Source of the DNA: Thiothrix sp. | GTDB lineage: Bacteria; Pseudomonadota; Gammaproteobacteria; Thiotrichales; Thiotrichaceae | DNA: 64,000 nucleotides | Assembly: GCA_008015155.1 (NCBI GenBank) | Contig: SSFA01000023.1 | Location: 80,261-144,260, forward strand | Direction: 5' to 3' | Shown here: positions 10,666-18,385 of the stretch, piece by piece | Position numbering within the stretch: the first letter of the stretch is position 1 | Layout of the letters: each line of letters opens with the position of its first letter | Translations under genes and position numbers: made by a program | The notes under the pieces: generated by a model | The model's input: the letters and a program-made list of their open reading frames with translations, nothing else | The model's database searches: none | Told to the model about the DNA's origin: nothing

Positions 10666-10691
10666 TGGGGCAGCTACGGGAGACTGCCCCA
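10666..10691 (-). terminator. Intercistronic hairpin between binding-protein gene and melA
   Basis: TGGGGCAG at 10666-10673 and CTGCCCCA at 10684-10691 form an eight-pair GC-rich stem with a ten-base loop, 13 bases downstream of the binding-protein stop. There is no T-tract. Hairpins here commonly protect the 3' end of binding-protein mRNA or attenuate distal genes. Confidence 0.55.
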
Positions 10692-10703
10692 ATACGATTT
10701 CAG

Positions 10704-12011
10704 TTATTTACCTAACTCATTCACTTTCGCATTCGCATTCGCATCTTTCAAAGTCGCAGCAGCATCGGCTTTGCCAATATAAATCGACTCAAACGCGGTT
10801 TTAATAATGTCATCCACTTGCGAGCCATTGTCACCAATCGGCGCTAAGAAGGTTTGTTCCTTAGACATGGTAATGAAGGCGGAGGAATCCACGCCAGCAG
10901 CTTTCTGGGTTGCCATCGCTTTATCCGCCATGCCTTTAATCGCAGGGAATACCACACCTTTAGCAGCGACGACGGACTGGCAATCGGCTGAACCGAGATA
11001 TTTTACCCATTGCCACGCTTGATCTTGCACTTTTGAACCGACCCAAATCGAATCCGCTAAACCATTGAACATAGTGGCACGTTTACCACTTGGCCCTTTC
11101 GGTAAGGGAACCCATGCGGTGGGGAATTTAGCATTGTCTTTGAAATAGCTAATCATCCATGAACCTTGCGGAATCATCGCCACTTTACCACCGACAAACA
11201 TCGCATCAGGGCCTAAGGATTTGGTTTGCTCATACGGGGCGGAAATGCCTTTGTCGGGTAAGCCTGCTAAATAGCTAATGGTTTCAACTAACTTGGGATC
11301 ATCATAGTAATAGTTGTTGTCCCACACCTTGTCGTGGAACTTCCAACCATCCGACACCGCAAAATAACTCCATTCGGTTTGCCCCATCATGCCGCCGCCG
11401 CCCGGAGTTTGGAAACCAAAAGTCTTGACTTTGCTTTTATCGAACTTATCGCTGGTGGCATTATTGCCAGCTTCATCGACACTCAACTTACGCACTACTT
11501 TTTCGAACGAACCCCCATCTTTCGGGTTCCAATCCATATTGTTTAGATCGTCTAAGCTCACTCCTGCCTGCTTAGCCATATCCATATTCACAATGAAAGC
11601 AATGGTGTCCCAATCCTTAGGCAAACCATATTGCTTGCCATCGCGCCCCCACACCTCATACAAGCCTGCTTCATAAGCACCTGCATCCAGCTTGTCGCGT
11701 GCAATCATTGGCGCTAAATCGACTAATTGCTCATTCTTGGCGAACTCAGGGTATTTAGCTAAGTGATTGGTGAACACATCCGGTGCAGTGCCCGACACAA
11801 AGCCAGTAGTAATTGCTGTCCAGTAATCATTCCAGCCCGCTTGAGTAATTTTAATGGTGATATCAGGGTTTTTGGCTTGGAAATCGGTCGCGCATTGCTG
11901 GTAAGCGGGTAACTGATTCGCATCCCAAAGCATGTATTTGACTTCGACCGCTTGCGCCGTGCCAAAGCTACTCGCTAAGCCTAAAGCGACCCATAATGTT
12001 GTTCGTTTCAT
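10704..12011 (-). CDS. ABC transporter sugar-binding protein (alpha-galactoside importer)
   Basis: A 435-residue family-1 extracellular solute-binding protein. Residues 1-21 form a Sec signal peptide ending AQA, with the mature protein beginning VEVKYMLWDANQLP; no lipobox Cys follows. TAPDVFTNHLAKYPEFAKNEQLVDL, YGLPKDWDTIAFIVNMDMAKQAG and VGGKVAMIPQGSWMISYF are the usual binding-protein landmarks. It lies in an operon after two permeases and before GH4 alpha-galactosidase, so the ligand is probably melibiose or another alpha-galactoside. No ATPase gene is present in this cluster. Confidence 0.88.
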   Translation of the reverse strand: MKRTTLWVALGLASSFGTAQAVEVKYMLWDANQLPAYQQCATDFQAKNPDITIKITQAGWNDYWTAITTGFVSGTAPDVFTNHLAKYPEFAKNEQLVDLAPMIARDKLDAGAYEAGLYEVWGRDGKQYGLPKDWDTIAFIVNMDMAKQAGVSLDDLNNMDWNPKDGGSFEKVVRKLSVDEAGNNATSDKFDKSKVKTFGFQTPGGGGMMGQTEWSYFAVSDGWKFHDKVWDNNYYYDDPKLVETISYLAGLPDKGISAPYEQTKSLGPDAMFVGGKVAMIPQGSWMISYFKDNAKFPTAWVPLPKGPSGKRATMFNGLADSIWVGSKVQDQAWQWVKYLGSADCQSVVAAKGVVFPAIKGMADKAMATQKAAGVDSSAFITMSKEQTFLAPIGDNGSQVDDIIKTAFESIYIGKADAAATLKDANANAKVNELGK

Positions 12012-12050
12012 TGAAACACTCCTCCAATTAACAGTGGTACAAACAGAACT

Positions 12051-12932
12051 TTATTTACCGCCGGAAAACTGCACGGATTCCACCACATTGCGTCCAAACA
12101 GCAGCAATAAACCAATGGTGGGCAAAATCGAAATGCTGATCGCTGCCATTAAACCCGTCCAATCCGGCTGACCTTGGGGGGTTTGCGATTTAAAGGATTG
12201 CAGCGCGACCGTAAGCACTTGATGTGATTCATCTTTTGCCACCAAAAACGGCCACAAAAACTCATTCCACATATTGATACCGATCAGCGTGGCAATCGTA
12301 ATCAAGGGGGTAATACTGAGTGGAATGGCAATTTTCCAGAAAATATAGAAATAGGAAGCGCCTTCCAAATAAGCTGCTTCTTCTAATTCTTTGGGTAGGG
12401 AAATAAAGAATTGGCGCAGGAAAAACACCGAAAAACCCTGCATTAAACAAAACGGCGCAATCATGCCCAACATGCTATTCAGCCAGCCCAAGTCACGAAT
12501 TAAAATGAAGTTCGGGATAAAGGTAACTACGCCCGGAATCATCATGGAGGCGACAAATAGACCAAAAATCACATTCCGACCGGGGAAACGTAGCCGTGCA
12601 AAAGCATAAGCCGAAGCCGCCGCACTCGCCGTTTGAATGATTACAATGAGTCCGGTGAAAACAAACGAATTGAACATCGCGAGGGAAAAATTGACTTTCG
12701 CACCAGAGCCACCGGCTTTAATACTTTCCTCCGTGCTCATTAAACCCAGCACGCGCTTAAAATTCACCACCGTGGCATCATTCGGCCATAAATCGGTGGA
12801 GTGCGTAAACACATCAGCGCTATGCATCAAAGCAGTTTTAATCACGATCCAAAACGGCGCTAAAGTGACGGCTAAAATCAGCGCTAGAATGATCCAGCAC
12901 ACTAGGCGAAATAAGCTAAATGATTGCAACAT
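12051..12932 (-). CDS. ABC sugar transporter inner-membrane permease (MalG/UgpE type)
   Basis: About 293 residues with six predicted membrane segments, the first at LVCWIILALILAVTLAPFWIV. The EAA loop that docks on the ATPase is EEAAYLEGASYFYIFWKIAIPLS. I place the start at the ATG at 12932, which has a GGAGGG ribosome site eight bases before it; a longer frame from 12971 would run back into the preceding permease. Loops such as INMWNEFLWPFLVAKDE are typical of the MalG/UgpE side of sugar importers. It follows the other permease by 13 bases. Confidence 0.88.
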   Translation of the reverse strand: MLQSFSLFRLVCWIILALILAVTLAPFWIVIKTALMHSADVFTHSTDLWPNDATVVNFKRVLGLMSTEESIKAGGSGAKVNFSLAMFNSFVFTGLIVIIQTASAAASAYAFARLRFPGRNVIFGLFVASMMIPGVVTFIPNFILIRDLGWLNSMLGMIAPFCLMQGFSVFFLRQFFISLPKELEEAAYLEGASYFYIFWKIAIPLSITPLITIATLIGINMWNEFLWPFLVAKDESHQVLTVALQSFKSQTPQGQPDWTGLMAAISISILPTIGLLLLFGRNVVESVQFSGGK

Positions 12933-12945
12933 GGCATGCCCTCCT

Positions 12946-13866
12946 CTACGCCAGATCACTGTCTGAAGCACGCATCACGCGCATTTGAATTAAGGTATAA
13001 AGCACCATCACAGCCGCTAATACCATCGACATGGCGGAGGCATAGCCCATTTTGTTAAAGCTGAAGGCATTGGTGATGATGTAGTAAACGATCACATTGG
13101 TACTGTCTTGCGGCCCACCAGCGGTGGTAACCGCAATCGTGTCGAAGATTTGAAAGGAGCCAGTCACACTGGTCACCAGCACAAACACCATCACCGGACG
13201 CAACAATGGCAAGGTAATATGGCGGAACATCTGCCATTCCGTTGCACCTTCAACCATCGCCGCTTCATAGAGATTGCGCGGAATATTTTGTAGCCCTGCC
13301 AAAAATAGCATGGCCACCAAGCCCATATGCCGCCAAATATTAATCCCTGCCACGGTAGCCAGTGCTTGATTCGGGCTACCTAAGAAAGCTTGGCGATCTA
13401 AACCTAGACTCGTGATCAAGTGATTCACCACACCCAATAAGGGGTCGAGCATCCATAGCCAAATCAGGGCGACAAGCACATTGGATAAGAGATATGGCAG
13501 GAGAACGACGGAGCGCACAAAAATGGAGCGCGTGAGGCGATCCATAGCCACCGCGAGAAATAAGCCTATCGCGGTTTGCAAAGGAATATTGAGCAGCACG
13601 TAATATAAAGACAGCTTCATGCCATTCCAAAAACGCCCGTCGTGCCACAGCTTCACATAGTTATCGAAGCCAATGAATTTGGGCGGACGCATCATATTCC
13701 AATCGGTGAAGCTGAGTTCTAGCGCCCGAATCGTCGGCAAAGCATAAAACAAACTAAAACCAATCAGTGCGGGGAGGATTAAAGCGTAAGCCGTAAAGGT
13801 TTCGGCGCGACGGGTTTGGCTAAACGGGCGCCACAGCGCAGCTAGCCAGCGACTAGACTCACTCAC
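12946..13866 (-). CDS. ABC sugar transporter inner-membrane permease (MalF/UgpA type), first gene of operon
   Basis: About 306 residues. The frame is open further upstream, but GGAGGAGG lies seven bases before a GTG at 13866, so I start there; a TTG two codons earlier is an alternative. AETFTAYALILPALIGFSLFYALP is the first membrane segment, and YEAAMVEGATEWQMFRHITLPLLRPV is the EAA loop. FTDWNMMRPPKFIGFDNYVKLWHDGRFW is the typical periplasmic stretch of MalF-like permeases. Its position makes it the first gene of the alpha-galactoside transport and hydrolysis operon. Confidence 0.85.
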   Translation of the reverse strand: MSESSRWLAALWRPFSQTRRAETFTAYALILPALIGFSLFYALPTIRALELSFTDWNMMRPPKFIGFDNYVKLWHDGRFWNGMKLSLYYVLLNIPLQTAIGLFLAVAMDRLTRSIFVRSVVLLPYLLSNVLVALIWLWMLDPLLGVVNHLITSLGLDRQAFLGSPNQALATVAGINIWRHMGLVAMLFLAGLQNIPRNLYEAAMVEGATEWQMFRHITLPLLRPVMVFVLVTSVTGSFQIFDTIAVTTAGGPQDSTNVIVYYIITNAFSFNKMGYASAMSMVLAAVMVLYTLIQMRVMRASDSDLA

Positions 13867-13911
13867 AAGCAATCCTCCTCCGATGCTGTTTTTTTGAGAG
13901 TAACGCGGTTT

Positions 13912-13955
13912 ACTAACTCGCGTTAGTGCGTAATATAATATAGTTTTTAAAGCTT
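13912..13955 (-). promoter_or_regulatory. Promoter region with LacI-type palindromic operator for the alpha-galactoside operon
   Basis: ACTAAC at 13912-13917 and GTTAGT at 13922-13927 flank TCGC, giving a CG-centred palindrome like LacI-family operators, about 45 bases before the GTG start. Just upstream on the minus strand lies an AT-rich TATATTATATT stretch (around 13934-13944) that can supply a -10 box, so a bound repressor would cover the transcription start. The exact -35 is ambiguous. Confidence 0.5.
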
Positions 13956-14142
13956 TAGCAAGCTGTGTCATCAAAGATTTAGAAACTAAATTCAAAACCT
14001 CGGCCCTAAAGCTCAAGTCTTTAACTTGTACTTTTCTCACAAAAAACTAGCCATTTTGCGCATTCGCAGCGCCAGCTCTAGCTTCTGTAGGTGTGCTTAG
14101 TACAATCAAACGCATACAAAATTCGCGAGATGAGGAGTGGCT

Positions 14143-15087
14143 ATGAAAATCTGTATGATTGGCGAAGGTGCTTTTGGACATAAGCACTTAGATGCTTTGA
14201 AAAATATTCCCGATGTGGAAGTGGCCGCCATTGTGGGCGGTGTCGCCGAAAGCACTCAAGCGACTGCTGAAAAATACGCTATCCCCTTTTGGACTTTAGA
14301 CCTAGCCGAAGCACTCGCGCAACCTGAGATTGAAGCCGCGATTATCACCTCCCCTACCCCTATTCACGCCCAACAAGCCCTGCAAGTCATGAATGCAGGC
14401 AAACATGTGATGATTGAAATCCCGATGGCGGATACTTTGGCGGATGCAGAAGCGATTTGTGCCAAGCAGCAGGAAACTGGCTTGGTGGCGATGGCAGGCC
14501 ATACGCGCCGCTTTAATCCGAGCCATCAATGGGTACACAAAAAGATCGTTGCGGGTGAGTTGAAAATCCAGCAGATGGATGTGCAAACCTATTTCTTCCG
14601 CCGCCAAAATCTCAATGCTTTAGGGCAACCGCGTTCGTGGACGGATCATTTGCTTTGGCATCATGCTTGCCACACCGTGGATTTATTTGCCTATCAAACC
14701 GGTGAGAAAATCGTGCAAGTGCAAGGCATGCAAGGCCCGAAACATCCAGAATTAGGCATTGCGATGGATATGAGCATTGGCTTGAAATCCGAATCGGGCG
14801 CGATTTGTACGCTTTCGCTGTCTTTCAATAATAATGGCCCGCTCGGCTCTTTCTTCCGTTATATCTGTGACCATGGAACTTATATCGCGCGTTATGACGA
14901 TCTAGTCGATGGCTATGAAAAAGCGATTGATGTCAGCCAAGTCGATGTATCGATGAATGGGATTGAGCTACAAGATCGTGAATTTGTCGCGGCGATTCGT
15001 GAACAACGAGAGCCTAATGCCAGTGTGCAACAGGCTTTGGCGGCGATGAAGGTATTGGATTTGTTAGAGCAGCAATTGGAAAACTAA
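14143..15087 (+). CDS. ligC: 4-carboxy-2-hydroxymuconate-6-semialdehyde dehydrogenase, LigC type
   Basis: A 314-residue Gfo/Idh/MocA-family dehydrogenase. The N-terminal MKICMIGEGAFGHKHLDALK is the NADP-binding fold. The middle is strikingly LigC-like: GHTRRFNPSHQWVHKKIVAG, QQMDVQTYFFRRQNLNA, RSWTDHLLWHHACHTVDLFA, then SLSFNNNGPLGSFFRYICDHGT. LigC oxidises the LigAB ring-cleavage product to 2-pyrone-4,6-dicarboxylate. I place the start at the ATG at 14143, seven bases after GAGGAG; a GTG at 14137 is in frame. It lies 8.6 kb from ligJAB, divergent from the alpha-galactoside operon. The recognition comes from remembered family sequence, not a search. Confidence 0.86.
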   Translation: MKICMIGEGAFGHKHLDALKNIPDVEVAAIVGGVAESTQATAEKYAIPFWTLDLAEALAQPEIEAAIITSPTPIHAQQALQVMNAGKHVMIEIPMADTLADAEAICAKQQETGLVAMAGHTRRFNPSHQWVHKKIVAGELKIQQMDVQTYFFRRQNLNALGQPRSWTDHLLWHHACHTVDLFAYQTGEKIVQVQGMQGPKHPELGIAMDMSIGLKSESGAICTLSLSFNNNGPLGSFFRYICDHGTYIARYDDLVDGYEKAIDVSQVDVSMNGIELQDREFVAAIREQREPNASVQQALAAMKVLDLLEQQLEN

Positions 15088-15099
15088 AGCTGTCAGTTG

Positions 15100-15126
15100 C
15101 AAGCCGTGTTGCTGAAACGCGGCTTG
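15100..15126 (+). terminator. Terminator-like hairpin after ligC
   Basis: CAAGCCGTG at 15100-15108 pairs with CGCGGCTTG at 15118-15126 (nine pairs, one G-U), with a nine-base loop, followed by ATCAATTTTCCTT. It is 13 bases after the ligC stop and precedes a convergent gene. Confidence 0.6.
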
Positions 15127-15146
15127 ATCAATTTTCCTTAGCTTTG

Positions 15147-16265
15147 CTAAGCGTCTGGTTGCTTGAGATCTAACTTCCACACATTCATTGAATTGAGGCT
15201 ACCCCGACACTCTGGCATGCTGTAATAGCTGCTGAGTACAAAGCTTTTGCCATTCCAAGCCCATTCTGCCGTGCTACCACAGTCACCTAACTCGCTTTTA
15301 CGATAATAATTCAGCAGAATCCCTTCACTCGCGCTGTAGCCATTAAATTCACCTATAATGATCGAATTATCAGCGCCTTGGTCAAATTTGGCTAACTCGG
15401 CTTGTTCGGGATTAGTTTTAGGCGCTATCAGCACTAGAGTCTGACGGTTCAGCTCATCCACTGCACAGGTCACCCCTACGATATAATTATCCTTGTCTAG
15501 AATCTCAATCACATCTTCCACCGCTTCTTCTTTCGCCATTTTAGCTACACAGTCTTTGACTAGCGCTAATTGATGAATTTTTTCCTGCAATTTAGCGTGT
15601 TCTTCATCGCTAATTAGCTCATCATCATTTGAAACGACCGGCGTGATAATTTCTATGGGTGCTAAGTTAGCTGTGAAGGTTTTATCACCTTTTTTGACTA
15701 AAGCACTGGTCGTATCAACTCTCTGTTGCTGCTCGTCAAAATACTGCAAACCATCCTGTAAGCCTTGTAAATTAATTGCCAGCTTCTCGCTGCCCAAACT
15801 GAGTTCAACTTGGCTAGCTTGCTGTAAGGCTGCCAAAATCTCCGGCGCTTGTTTACTGTCTACTTCAAACGAAGAGTTTTCATCAGCTTCGGCACTGACT
15901 TTGCCTAAATCGAAGGTCTTTTGGTCAATTTTTAATTTCAGACTTTGCCCTTGTTCGAGACTACCCTCCTCATCATCCCAATCATTCACTCTTAACACGA
16001 CCGGACTATCCGCTTCTCCTTTACGGCTTAGGCTTAAATATAAGGATATTAAACCGTCTGAGTCGTCCGCTTCGCTGTCCTTCGTTTCAGTGGCTGATGG
16101 CTCTGTCTTTGGGGGTAAGGAGTCCATGAAGCATTCACGCTGATTATTACAAGCCACTGACCAATCATTAAAATACTTCACTTGTTGATCAAGACTTGAA
16201 AAATCAGCCATGCTGACCTGAGTTAATACCGCTAGCATACCAACAGATAGATACTTTGTTTTCAT
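15147..16265 (-). CDS. Periplasmic DUF1176-family protein
   Basis: A 372-residue exported protein with a signal peptide (MKTKYLSVGMLAVLTQVSMA). It follows the DUF1176 pattern: an N-terminal FNDWSVACNNQRECFMD with paired cysteines, a stretch ISLYLSLSRKGEADSPVVLRV, then GLQYFDEQQQRVDTTSALVKKG, and a C-terminal ELGDCGSTAEWAWNGKSFVLSSYYSMPECRG. The region between about residues 50 and 70 is acidic and low in complexity (TETKDSEADDSDG). The molecular function of this family is not established to my knowledge. It is a single gene convergent with ligC. Confidence 0.75.
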   Translation of the reverse strand: MKTKYLSVGMLAVLTQVSMADFSSLDQQVKYFNDWSVACNNQRECFMDSLPPKTEPSATETKDSEADDSDGLISLYLSLSRKGEADSPVVLRVNDWDDEEGSLEQGQSLKLKIDQKTFDLGKVSAEADENSSFEVDSKQAPEILAALQQASQVELSLGSEKLAINLQGLQDGLQYFDEQQQRVDTTSALVKKGDKTFTANLAPIEIITPVVSNDDELISDEEHAKLQEKIHQLALVKDCVAKMAKEEAVEDVIEILDKDNYIVGVTCAVDELNRQTLVLIAPKTNPEQAELAKFDQGADNSIIIGEFNGYSASEGILLNYYRKSELGDCGSTAEWAWNGKSFVLSSYYSMPECRGSLNSMNVWKLDLKQPDA

Positions 16266-16596
16266 TCTTACTGATCCCAGTTATTACCAGAAAAATAGCT
16301 TAGATGTAGACATCTTCTACTAGTTTAGTTGCTTGCACCATTTACGCCATGCGCTTAAGCACTCAGCTCGCTTGCATAAAATCTTAGCTTGAGCAAATTA
16401 TGCGCTAAATTCAAAATAAACCTTAAATCTATTCTAATTTTTTAAATAAGAAGCTATCTTTAAAGTTAAAATTTTTGGAATTTAACTTTCCTAAAATTAA
16501 TTAACTCATTGAAATAAAATAATAAATTTATTTTGGCACAGCCCGTGCAATATCAAAACCATGAACAACAAGCCCGACACCACAAGGAGGCTGATC
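16266..16596. other. 331-base AT-rich intergenic region
   Basis: This gap separates the DUF1176 gene (minus) from the unrecognised 538-residue gene (plus). It is strongly AT-rich, especially 16400-16530, and I find no open reading frame or RNA gene in it. The one clear signal is a sigma-54-type promoter at 16534-16550, listed separately. The AT-rich stretch upstream could hold activator or IHF sites, but I cannot identify them. Confidence 0.6.
16534..16550 (+). promoter_or_regulatory. Candidate sigma-54 (-24/-12) promoter
   Basis: TTGGCACAGCCCGTGCAA has GG at 16535-16536, exactly ten bases, then GC at 16547-16548, the invariant spacing of sigma-54 promoters. The -24 part TTGGCAC is a perfect match; the -12 part GTGCA differs from TTGCA at one base. 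Transcription would start near 16560, about 37 bases before the ATG at 16597. No enhancer-binding activator gene is seen in the window. Confidence 0.6.
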
Positions 16597-18213
16597 ATGG
16601 CAACTCAATCAACGACAGCAGTATTTGATGGCGCAAAAAACCGCTATCCTGATTTTTTGCACGCTATTCAAACCACCTTTAAAAACTCGTCTAAAGATGG
16701 CCTATTCACCACAGACGCACCTGAACTTTGGCATTTGTTTTTAAAGCATTTACCAGAAGAAGTACGTCAAGAATATACCTGCTCAGCTTGCCGTCATTTT
16801 GTGAATCACTTTGGAAGCTTGGTGCGTATTGATAACGACGGCAGCACACATTCGGCTTTATGGCATAAACAATCCGTGCCCGCGTTTTTCCAAGCCTCAG
16901 TAGCTGCTATGCAACAAGCGGTAGAGCAAGCCTCGGTTACGGGTGTCTTTGTGTCTTCTTTGGAGGTCTATGGAAAACCTCATACTGGGCATTGGCGACA
17001 TATGGCGCTTACCCCGGCTAAGAAAATGATTTGGCAATCCCTTTTCATGAATGCAGGTCAATATCGCGCTAAAAAACTCGAAGAATTCAAAATGCTCAGC
17101 CGTGCTTTAAATGAATTTTCAGCAGCGACCGTGGATACAGCCGTCCGTTTATTGCGTTCAGATAAGCTCTATCGTTCTGAAAAAGTGCTGGGCGTAGCGG
17201 AGTGGTTGAAGGATTTGTATGCAACTTTAAATCACACACCGAATATCAAGCTGAAAACCCATCAACAATGGCTAGCCGTGGCTAAAGCGCCTGAAGGTTT
17301 CTGTCATGTGCGCAGCTCGATGATTGGTTCGTTATTGGAAGATATTGAATTAGGCTTTGAATACGAAGAGATTCGTGCGCGCTTTGCTGAGAAAATGCAT
17401 CCGTTGCAGTATCAACGCCCACAAACCGCACCTAGTGCTGGGAATATTCAACAAGCCGAGAAAATCATAGAGCAATTGAAGGCTAAAAAGGCTTTGGAGC
17501 GCCGTTATGCACGCTTGGATGAATTGAAACTGTTCTGGCAACCTAAAGCTAAACCACTAGCAAAAAACAGCAAAACTTTAGGTACGAACACGGGTGTTTT
17601 TGCAGATTTAGTAGCTAAACAGTCAACAGCAAGCCAAGCTTTAGAGCTGCCCACTGAAACGATGACTTGGGAAAAATTCCAACGTAAGGTCTTACCTAAT
17701 GCTTTAAAAATTGAGCTATTGATTAAAAACAAGCAGCGTTTGGAGTTATGTGCTTTAACGACCGCAGTACATGCGGATGCTCCACCGATTTTACAATGGG
17801 ATCACTTAGAACAACGTAATCCGTTTTCAGTGTATTTGTATCATGGGGGTTCTGAGCCTAGTCATTGGGGTTTAAAAACTGGTTTCGTTGAAGTAACGGG
17901 GCTTTGTAAGAATCCACCGCATTGGTATAAAGATTTAAGTCATCATCATAAAGGCATGATCTTTATTCTGAGCAAGGCGCGTGACCTAGCTCGTCAAACA
18001 GCAGGTTTAGCCTTATTCCCTGAAACCTTGAAAAGTGAATTTCATCCGATTCGTAAAACGATTGAAGCTTTTTCTAAACAAGGCAAATTGCAGGGTTTTG
18101 AGGAGTCATCCGCTTGTGGTTTATTTATGAACTCCAACGGAGCTTTGAATCATCGCTTGCGAGTCACCACTGAACTGGGTGCACAGGAGTATCTGCTTGA
18201 TCGTTGGGATTAA
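16597..18213 (+). CDS. Unrecognised 538-residue protein with a CxxC motif
   Basis: I do not recognise this protein. The ATG at 16597 is preceded at six bases by AAGGAGG, so the in-frame ATG at 16561 is unlikely. Features: a CxxC pair in YTCSACRHFVNHFG (Cys62, Cys65); helical, charged stretches around residues 150-220 and 270-320 (AEKIIEQLKAKKALERRYARL); and a C-terminal part rich in aromatic and His residues (LQWDHLEQRNPFSVYLYHGG, KNPPHWYKDLSHHHKGMIFIL). There is no signal peptide or membrane segment, so it is probably cytoplasmic. It has its own sigma-54-type promoter and a hairpin after it, next to a type I restriction system. A mobile-element or defence role is possible but unproven. Confidence 0.75.
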   Translation: MATQSTTAVFDGAKNRYPDFLHAIQTTFKNSSKDGLFTTDAPELWHLFLKHLPEEVRQEYTCSACRHFVNHFGSLVRIDNDGSTHSALWHKQSVPAFFQASVAAMQQAVEQASVTGVFVSSLEVYGKPHTGHWRHMALTPAKKMIWQSLFMNAGQYRAKKLEEFKMLSRALNEFSAATVDTAVRLLRSDKLYRSEKVLGVAEWLKDLYATLNHTPNIKLKTHQQWLAVAKAPEGFCHVRSSMIGSLLEDIELGFEYEEIRARFAEKMHPLQYQRPQTAPSAGNIQQAEKIIEQLKAKKALERRYARLDELKLFWQPKAKPLAKNSKTLGTNTGVFADLVAKQSTASQALELPTETMTWEKFQRKVLPNALKIELLIKNKQRLELCALTTAVHADAPPILQWDHLEQRNPFSVYLYHGGSEPSHWGLKTGFVEVTGLCKNPPHWYKDLSHHHKGMIFILSKARDLARQTAGLALFPETLKSEFHPIRKTIEAFSKQGKLQGFEESSACGLFMNSNGALNHRLRVTTELGAQEYLLDRWD

Positions 18214-18292
18214 CTTTATGAACGAGTTGACCGCTCATGCTCTTGGTGTTGCTGAGGCTTTGTGTATCCGCCCTAGCTATTGGGAGTGAACA

Positions 18293-18331
18293 CAGCTTAA
18301 GCTGGCTGAATCGGGGGAAGTCCATTCCCCC
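18293..18331 (+). terminator. Palindrome and hairpin between the orphan gene and hsdM
   Basis: A 12-base palindrome CAGCTTAAGCTG (18293-18304) is followed by a hairpin: GGGGGAA at 18313-18319, loop GTCCA, TTCCCCC at 18325-18331. It lies 100 bases after the orphan gene stop and about 55 bases before hsdM. No T-tract follows; it may separate the two transcription units. Confidence 0.45.
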
Positions 18332-18385
18332 ACCTCAGAATAAGCCTTATAATCCTTATCCTTTCCTCTGACACTAGCCAAGCCT

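Noticed and set aside
12933..12971. Upstream start for the second alpha-galactoside permease
   Set aside because: It overlaps the end of the preceding permease and its stop; the ATG at 12932 has the better ribosome site.
13867..14040. 58-residue N-terminal extension of the first alpha-galactoside permease
   Set aside because: It has no membrane or domain character and runs through the promoter/operator region; a strong ribosome site marks the GTG at 13866.
15643..16143. 166-residue plus-strand open frame opposite the DUF1176 gene
   Set aside because: Serine/lysine-rich shadow of the minus-strand coding sequence, which has a signal peptide and family motifs; no ribosome site or domain.
16561..16596. 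Earlier ATG for the 538-residue orphan gene
   Set aside because: It coincides with the predicted sigma-54 transcription start and has no ribosome site, whereas AAGGAGG sits six bases before the ATG at 16597.
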